This document shows positions 19,531 through 25,001 of a DNA stretch of 25,001 bases, in pieces (position 1 is the stretch's first letter; each line of letters starts with the position of its first letter). The position numbers were made by a program, and so were the translations under genes. This DNA comes from Larix sibirica. Taxonomy: Eukaryota > Streptophyta > Pinopsida > Pinales > Pinaceae. The DNA lies in the NCBI GenBank assembly GCA_004151065.3, contig NWUY0300030040.1, positions 1 to 25,001 of the forward strand, in the 5' to 3' direction. Below the pieces are notes generated by a model. It was not told where the DNA came from and searched no databases. It saw only the letters and a program-made list of their open reading frames with translations.

Positions 19531-20767
19531 TTCACAAAATAGACAGAAGGATAAGTAATTGGGCCTTCCGATGGCTCTCAATTGGAGGCAAATTCATTCT
19601 GGCTCAATCTGTCATTCAAAGCATTCCAGTTTACTGGTTTGGGATGAGGAAGGTCCCTGCATCGATCATCAATATTATTCATAGCATAATGTTCTAGTTT
19701 ATATGGTTGGGTAAGCCACACCTGAAAAATTTCATCTGTCGAATTGGCAGAGTTTATCATGGCCAAAGAGGATGGGCAGGTGGGGTTTGAAGAACATAGA
19801 ACTGTTCAATTTTTCCATGAGGACTAAAATCCTTTGGAGGGCTCTATGTGATAGTGGCCTATGGAGCAAGGTCATTAGACTGAAATATCGGAAGACTTTC
19901 ATTGTTTATCAATGGGTTCGCAAGCCTATCTTGGTCTATCGACAAGCCTCAGCTATTTGGCGCAGCCTTATTAGCACTTACCATCTTATAGGTTCTCGTC
20001 TCAGCTGGAAGGTTGGAAAAGGCTCTGAGGTTTTTATTGGTATTGATCCTAGTGTGGTAATTGAAGATAATTATATACTCCTTGGTTATGTTTGAACGAG
20101 TTGCATAAGAGGAAACTAGTGGTCCTTTCGCAGGTCTTTCACTTTGGCTCTGCTTCGATTAAACCACATTGGCTTACAGCTCTTGAGCTGGGACTTCTCG
20201 ACAACATAGCTCTGGTTTAGAATCGTTACATTGGTCATTTGATATTCTCTGGCATTTCCTTGTCGGTTGATAATGATATATTGATTTGGGATGGACCTAA
20301 AGCAAATGGTGTTATGACAGTCAAGAAGGTGTATAATTATGTCTTAAATTATCAGACCCATCCTGATCGTTGTTGGTGGCTTTTGAAGTTATGGAATTGG
20401 AACTTACCATTGAAACTTAAGTGTTTCCTTTGGCTCTGTCTGAAGATCAAAATTCTTACATGGTCCAATTTATTGAAGAAGGGTTTCATCGGCCGTGCAT
20501 CAGCCCAAATATATGTATACTCTGTAAACGTGCGGAAGAAGATGTCAATCACATGTTCATTCATTGGTGTTTTCTTAAGAAAGTGTGGGTTGAATTACAA
20601 GTGTGGTTAAACTTTACAGTTGATTGGGAAGGAAACTCTTTCAACGATGTTCTTTTCAACTGGTTTCAAAGGAAGGTTAGATACAAGACTCTTCCTCTAT
20701 TTATGATTGGAATGCTGCATTATTTGAAAACGTCTCACCTTCTATATCCGATGCCTGCAAAATTATT

Positions 20768-21305
20768 TTGGGAGCATTAACTAATCACCTTGATGATGTA
20801 GTAACTAGCAAAAATAGATTGGTTAGTTTTCCCACTTTGGCCAATGGTTCTATTTATGGTTTTTTCGATGGCGCTTCAAATCAAGGAATCTGTGGCGCAG
20901 GTGCGGTTATTTATATAAAAAACAACAACAAGTTTCTGCTTAAAATGAGCATTGGGGAACGGGAGCAATATGTTGGCTGAACTCTTGGCAGTTAGATGCC
21001 TTCTCTAGTTTGCTTCTAGGAGAGGTATCTTCTCCATGATGGTATTTGGTGATTCTCAGGTTGTTATACACTGGCTGGAAAGAAAAGCGAACATTAAAGC
21101 TATGATATTGACTACATGGATTAGGAACGTGGAACAATTGATTAACTCCTTTGATCATTTAGTATTCAAGCATATTTACAGAGAAGCTAATATTGAAGTC
21201 GATCGATTATCTAAAGCTGCGATTGGTCCCATGGATGGGTACCTATTTTTTGAGCGGTTTCTGGATAACTCCCTTATTGATCAAGGTTCTGCCTGGGCTC
21301 TTTAA
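20768..21305 (+). pseudogene. LINE B RNase H domain
   Basis: The four acidic positions of an RNase H fold can be placed: Asp in FFDGASN (near 20865), Glu in MLAELLAVR (near 20975, reached after a frame change), Asp in FGDSQVV (near 21045) and Asp in IEVDRLSKAA (near 21197). HIYREANIEVDRL has the H..R..N...D.L pattern of plant L1 RNase H domains, which established work describes as archaeal-like. A TAG after AVRCLL interrupts it. The function would be removal of the RNA strand after reverse transcription. Confidence 0.85.
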
Positions 21306-21554
21306 CTCTCTTGCATTCTACTTGTCATAGATTTTTGTCAAACTCGGGTTTTTGGGCACATACTTTTTTTTATGTTTGTAGGTCATTGTGGCACTGAATA
21401 TCATAGAACTCTGTTATTATGTATTTTGAACTATGGAATGTTTGATTATTCCGAAGTATAGTCTAGATTGACTCTAGGACTCAAGTACTTATTATGTAAC
21501 TTTGATTTTCCTACTGAAAATAACAAGTTACAGCTTTTCCTTATTGAAAAAAAA
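21306..21554 (+). other. LINE B 3' UTR and A tail
   Basis: The stretch after the ORF2 stop has no further coding content. It ends in nine consecutive A bases (21547-21555), the last shared with the target-site duplication. The short tail and CAAGTTACAGCTTTTCC just before it mark the 3' end used for target-primed insertion. Confidence 0.75.
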
Positions 21555-21572
21555 ATTGGATTAGGATTTCTC
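21555..21572. repeat. target-site duplication (right) of LINE B
   Basis: ATTGGATTAGGATTTCTC follows the A tail and matches the left copy at 15165-15182 except for one base. Confidence 0.85.
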
Positions 21573-22090
21573 TGCCAACAAGGATTGCTATCCTTTTAAA
21601 TATAGATCTAAATATGGATGGTCATTTTCTTAAAATATTCTTACAATAATATGACTATTTTCTGAAAATAATATTTGATCTACATAATTCCATTAATTCA
21701 AAATTAATCGTCTTTCTTTATTATAAACAATTTGACATAAAAGTTGTACCAAAGCACAAACAAATATAAATAAGACTTTGAGTCTAAGTATAAAGAATTG
21801 TTTATTAAAAGCATTGTACAAAATTGTGAGATAAATAGACCTATAAACTTAAGTAAGTATGGGTACGTGAAGTTTTTATTCAAAAATATTTTATAAAAAA
21901 ATCAATATATATATTTACATTCTAAACCAAACTCATTTTTAATATTCAAATTAAAAAATTAAAATAAAATTAAAAACATCATATAACAAAAATAATAATT
22001 AGATTTATACTAAATATTAAAATATAAAAAAACAAAAAACACTATTAAAAAAACATTATATAAAAATTTAAAAAGATACTTCACTGGTTT
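21573..22090. other. very AT-rich intergenic DNA
   Basis: Apart from short A or T runs, no gene, RNA or recognisable repeat was seen. Confidence 0.4.
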
Positions 22091-22230
22091 CTTTGATTTT
22101 CTTTCCATGCATGGAAAATTCATTGGTAGTTTCTTTGATCTTCCTTCCATGCATGGAAGATTCATTGGTAGTTTCATTTTCTTTCCATGCATTGAGAAAG
22201 TTCTTTTCTTTCCATGCATAGGGATTCACT
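22091..22230. repeat. CATGCATG repeat cluster (two 42-bp units plus two partial units)
   Basis: Units 22091-22132 and 22133-22174 are near-identical (CTTTGATTTTCTTTCCATGC... with TTCATTGGTAGTTT). Two shorter partial units follow, giving CCATGCAT at 22185 and 22212. The first unit contains the 16-base perfect palindrome TTTCCATGCATGGAAA (22102-22117), the second a 14-base one (22145-22158). CATGCA is the RY element bound by plant B3 factors such as ABI3/FUS3. A regulatory role here is only inferred, since no gene is adjacent; ORFs reading MHGKK repeats are an artefact of the unit. Confidence 0.75.
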
Positions 22231-22734
22231 AATTTTATTGATTGCTTTTTCATGGTTTTATTGATTTTCTTTCTATACATAAACGAGGTTGGTGAGAGCC
22301 ATGGAGAATTAAAAGTGTTGCATTAATTAATCAATTTATTTATTTTAATTGTTAATATATGACATAGTTATATATAATAGGAGTTTTATTTTTTCGTTAC
22401 GATAATTTTATTTTTGTAAAATCCAAATTTCTATGTGTTTAAATTGTATTTTTAAATCCATAAATAGATTTAACACCCTCAAATACCTTGAAATTTAAAG
22501 TTTAAACATTTATTTTTTAAACTTAAAATCTATTAATTATTTCAGAAACTAGAAAGAAATTTAAACATTTAAACATTTAATTTTTTTGAAACTTGAAATC
22601 CATTAATTATTTTAGAAACTTGAAATATAAATTATACTAATTTATATAACATTGCTATATATAATAATAATAAGTAATGAATACATTTTACATTCCAATA
22701 AAAACAAATAACATTTTGCTAACAACCCTTAATG
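22231..22734. other. AT-rich intergenic DNA with a diverged ~75-bp duplication
   Basis: AAACATTTATTTTTTAAACT with ATTAATTATTTCAGAAACT (about 22503-22553) is repeated as AAACATTTAATTTTTTTGAA with ATTAATTATTTTAGAAACTT (about 22571-22625). No gene was recognised. Confidence 0.45.
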
Positions 22735-23771
22735 CCGGGGTTTTCTGCAGAGTTGTTTATGGTGCTGGTTCTTTGCTGATTGGGTTTGTAGGCCTCCGTT
22801 GTCCTAATGGAGATTCTTCTTCCCGGTTTTTTGCCTTCTGTCTTCTGGTTAGGTGTAGCCCCGGACGCTTTGTTCTTTTATTACCTTTTTGTTACTAGGG
22901 TTAGTAGGTAGGGTTTGGTCGTTAGTAGTTTCCAGGTGGCTGTAAGTATCCTCCTTCAGGGTTTGCTTTGGACAGGTGTGATTTCTGACGGATCCAGGTG
23001 GTTGTGGGACATTTACTTTCCCGGTTTGGAAGGACAGGTGTGGGTGTTCTTGTTTTAACCGATTGCGGGCCCTTATGGCTCCTTCTCCTTTCCAGTTTCT
23101 CACTGTTCCTCGTCCTCCTGAAGCTCCGCAATGTGCTGCATCTGAGACTTTGGGGTTGAGATCGCCGGGGGTTGGAAATCCTAAACTCTTTGGTGAGAAG
23201 GCTAGGGTTCGCCGCAGACTGAAGGCTTACAAAGCTAGGTCTGCTCTTTCCCGGTTCATGATTGCAGAAGATGCAAATCTTGACAGCGTGGCTATGTTGG
23301 CTGAACGAGCTCTTGTGGGTCGTCTCGAATTCACTTCTGCTTCGAAAGAGGAATTATTAGAATGGGTTAGAGCTAACTGGGTTTCGGATTCTGGCTTGGC
23401 TCCGAGGGTTAATATTCTGTTGAATCACTGGATTTTGTTTGTTTTTTCGGACACTGCTCTGATGTCGAAGGTTTTGAAGGGCATCTGGCTCTTTAAAGAG
23501 GGCTCTTTGATCCTGAAGCGCTGGCATCTTGAATTTGACCCACTTTCAGAGAAACAGCGTTTTCGTCACCTTTGGATGCTGATCCCAGGATTGCCGATTG
23601 AACTTTGGATGGAGGTGATTGTTGTCGGCCTGGCTAACTCTGTGGGGCGTTTCATTTGCATCGACAAAAAGTCTCTTTTTGGGATGGACCGTAGGTATGC
23701 AAAGGTCATGGTGGAGATTGATATGGATGCTGGTCTACCGGCAGAAATTGAGATAGCTTGGGGTAATAGAT
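22735..23771 (+). mobile_element. LINE C: 5' end of a third L1-type element, cut at an N
   Basis: A 5' UTR-like GC-richer stretch (22735-23062) leads into an ORF1 with the same order as LINEs A and B. The element stops abruptly at the unknown base 23772, after which the sequence is AT-rich and unrelated. The left boundary is placed where AT-rich DNA changes to GCCGGGGTTTTCTGCAG. ORF1 similarity to A and B is moderate, so this is a separate subfamily. Confidence 0.8.
23063..23771 (+). CDS. LINE C ORF1, N-terminal 236 codons, open to the N
   Basis: Gag-like RNA-binding protein of a plant L1 element. The frame is open from ATG 23063 (MRALMAPSPF; a second candidate is ATG 23075, MAPSPFQF) to the N. 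It contains a basic block (KARVRRRLKAYKAR), a DUF4283-like domain (ALVGRLEFTSASKEELLEWV, then FRHLWMLIPGLPIELWM), and VMVEIDMDAGLPAEIEIAWG, which in LINEs A and B sits just before the zinc knuckle; the knuckle is missing. Codons read across the N and beyond (to 23998) are not LINE-like and should not be joined to it. With no stop or frame change in 236 codons it is better preserved than the other copies. Confidence 0.75.
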
Positions 23772-23772
23772 N
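23772..23772. other. single unknown base at LINE C break point, probable assembly join
   Basis: LINE C similarity ends precisely here, in mid-ORF1, with no A tail or target duplication. That coincidence suggests a contig join, not a biological junction. Confidence 0.5.
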
Positions 23773-24126
23773 TTTTCTAATCCACCTTCTTTTGAACATG
23801 GTTTTTCTTAATATTTTAATGGTTTTCTTAATATGCATGAAAAGGAGGCCAAGTTACATAGAAAGAATGGCCGAGTACATAAAATACTTGTTATATTTCT
23901 TACTGACAAAAACTATATTTCTTACTGATAAAAACCTACAATCAAGCCTGTTATCACATATTTATAACCCAAACTATATAAATTTCAACTTGTCTTGAAA
24001 TAGAGAGCTGGCTTCAATCAGCTTTTTGAGCTCCAGCAACATAACAATCTGGGCTGATTTCGTATCTCCATATGTAGAAAGCCTTTGAAAATTTGAGAGT
24101 GTTTTACTTTTTAAAAAAAACTTGAT
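23773..24126. other. intergenic DNA after the break, no recognised gene
   Basis: The first 226 bases continue the LINE C reading frame by chance, but the translation is AT-driven and shows no family. Nothing else was seen. Confidence 0.4.
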
Positions 24127-24234
24127 TTTTTATTTATTTATGTTTTAGCTATAATTTTGATTTTTAATTTTTTTAATAAATTTTTAATTATTTATGTTTT
24201 ATCTATAATTTTGATTTTTAATTTTTTTAATAAA
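24127..24234. repeat. 54-bp AT-rich tandem duplication
   Basis: Units 24127-24180 and 24181-24234 (TTTTTATTTATTTATGTTTT... versus TTTTTAATTATTTATGTTTT...) differ at only a few positions. Confidence 0.85.
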
Positions 24235-24430
24235 ATTTTAAAATAACTTATTAACTTTTAAAATTTGTTTTTTACATTATTTAAAGTATAAATTTTACAT
24301 TTTTGTTTCTCTCTATTTTTTATTTATATTTTCCTTTTTATGATTTTGTTTGCAACACGTTTTAAAGTTATAATTTCAAAAATGTTTAATTTTCCCAACT
24401 AAAAAAGCAAAGGTGGGTAATGCTATTGGT

Positions 24431-24596
24431 GACATTTTTTAATTCAAAATTTTTTTTAAAGGTTTAAAAGGTTTTGTTTAATATTTTTGTTACAAAAATA
24501 TTGGTTGTCAAACGACATTTTTTAATTCAAAGATTTTTTTAAAGGTTTAAAAAAGTTATTTTGATATTTTGGTTATAAAAATATTGGTTGTCAAAG
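24431..24596. repeat. 83-bp AT-rich tandem duplication
   Basis: GACATTTTTTAATTCAAA... ending ATATTGGTTGTCAAAC (24431-24513) is followed by a diverged copy ending ATATTGGTTGTCAAAG (24514-24596). The second copy shows several substitutions, so it is older than the 59-bp repeat at 10462. Confidence 0.8.
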
Positions 24597-25001
24597 TCAT
24601 GGGTTCAAAAAAGTTAATTTTAACCTGACTAAAAAGTGTGGAGTGGTGTTATTGTTGTTATTTTTCAATTCAAAGGAAACAAAACAAATTGTTAAGGCCG
24701 TGATGTGAGAAAAAATAAGGAGAAAAAATAAAGAGTGTTTTTTAGAATAAACAATGATTGGATGTGAGTTGATCTTAAAGTTTTTTGTTGGCAATATTAC
24801 AAGATTATCAAGGTCATTATTACAAAAAATTGTAATTTTAACTTTAAAAATGATAGAAATAACACTACTTTTTGGAACAAGGGTAAAAAATGTGACTAAA
24901 TACAACCTCAAAACACCAAAAAATCTACATTCTCATAAAATCAAAATATATTTATATAGCTACTTTATTTAATAGCTTTATTGGTTGCAGCTTGGGTGGT
25001 T
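24597..25001. other. AT-rich intergenic DNA to the window end
   Basis: No gene is called. Overlapping small ORFs on both strands (24597-24911 minus, 24754-24972 plus) are low-complexity and without recognisable domains. Confidence 0.4.

Larger units (their letters stand above)
17194..21305 (+). pseudogene. LINE B ORF2 (endonuclease, reverse transcriptase, zf-RVT, RNase H), broken
   Basis: The ATG 17194-17196 overlaps the ORF1 stop (ATGTTAA). Domains in order: endonuclease (VILLQETM near 17287; FSILNVYGPY near 17495; GGDLNLTL near 17595; GVSDHKAI near 17854), reverse transcriptase (KSPGPDGWTVDFF near 18568; LIPKKDNPTDFSDFRPISLC near 18706; RGIRQGFPLSPLL near 19118; FVDD 19264-19275), zf-RVT (ILTWSNLLKKGF near 20453; CILCKRAEEDVNHMFIHWCF near 20517), RNase H (FFDGASNQGICGAG from ~20863 to SAWAL before TAA at 21305). 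About eight frame changes and several stops, the first a TGA at codon 9 (17218-17220), break it. In the motif usually reading LDLSKAYD it has MELIKAYD. Confidence 0.9.
15183..21554 (+). mobile_element. LINE B: full-length, inactive L1-type retrotransposon (~6.37 kb)
   Basis: The element has 5' UTR, ORF1, ORF2 (endonuclease, reverse transcriptase, zf-RVT, RNase H), a 3' UTR and a short terminal A run, and is bounded by an 18-base target-site duplication with one mismatch. Full length is supported by the 5' UTR match to LINE A and by the duplications. Both ORFs carry many stops and frame changes, so it cannot move on its own. Plus orientation, opposite to LINE A. Confidence 0.95.

Noticed and set aside
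22010-22280. two minus-strand ORFs with MHGKK repeats
   Set aside because: The repeated peptide is just the translation of the CATGCATG repeat units; two frames are open equally.
23773-23998. C-terminal extension of LINE C ORF1 past the N
   Set aside because: The translation changes to AT-driven sequence at the N and lacks the zinc knuckle expected there.
1-25001. search for tRNA, rRNA, riboswitch or an undescribed multi-gene system
   Set aside because: No cloverleaf-type gene, rRNA segment or set of cooperating genes was recognised; the window is a single host gene among retrotransposon remains.

Overview
The window looks like nuclear DNA of a land plant. It holds one seven-exon gene with GT-AG introns, a Ty1/copia-type solo LTR, and several L1-type non-LTR retrotransposons whose ORF1 has a DUF4283-like domain plus zinc knuckle and whose ORF2 carries a C-terminal RNase H, an arrangement known from plant L1 elements. 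The low gene density, AT-rich intergenic DNA and heavily decayed LINEs suggest a large, repeat-rich genome (a gymnosperm is possible but not shown). The sequence is draft quality: one 113-base N run (14677-14789) and single Ns at 14466 and 23772.

Layout. 1-~2440, minus strand: 5' part of a LINE (A) with 5' UTR, broken ORF1 and the first 92 codons of ORF2; the rest lies outside the window. ~2440-3948: AT-rich upstream DNA with short direct repeats, a G-box and a 33-bp tandem duplication. 3949-7208, plus: the only apparently intact host gene, a 371-aa WAT1-related / nodulin MtN21-type EamA (drug/metabolite superfamily) membrane transporter in seven exons. 7209-12241: intergenic DNA with a LINE reverse-transcriptase relic (~8018-8520), an AT-rich repeat, a perfect 59-bp tandem repeat and unidentified exon-like relics on the minus strand (~10720-11440). 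12247-12747: solo LTR with TGTTGG/CCAACA ends and perfect AAATG target-site duplications. 12753-15164: intergenic DNA with a 342-bp segment between perfect 23-bp direct repeats, a candidate minus-strand SINE and assembly gaps. 15183-21554, plus: a full-length, dead LINE (B) bounded by 18-bp target-site duplications, with recognisable endonuclease, reverse transcriptase, zf-RVT and RNase H regions. 21573-22730: AT-rich DNA with a palindromic CATGCATG repeat cluster. ~22735-23771, plus: 5' end of a third LINE (C) with an open ORF1 that ends at a single N. 23773-25001: AT-rich DNA with two tandem duplications.

The genes do not form a pathway. The host content is the transporter; everything else recognisable is retrotransposon-derived or repeat. 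LINEs A, B and C share the same ORF1 architecture, and A and B also share 5' UTR sequence, so they represent one lineage at different states of decay. I found no undescribed multi-gene system. The most notable points are the ORF1/ORF2 stop-start overlap kept in two LINE copies, the clean solo LTR and LINE insertion footprints, the 23-bp-flanked insertion, and the unusual number of two-copy 30-85 bp tandem duplications.
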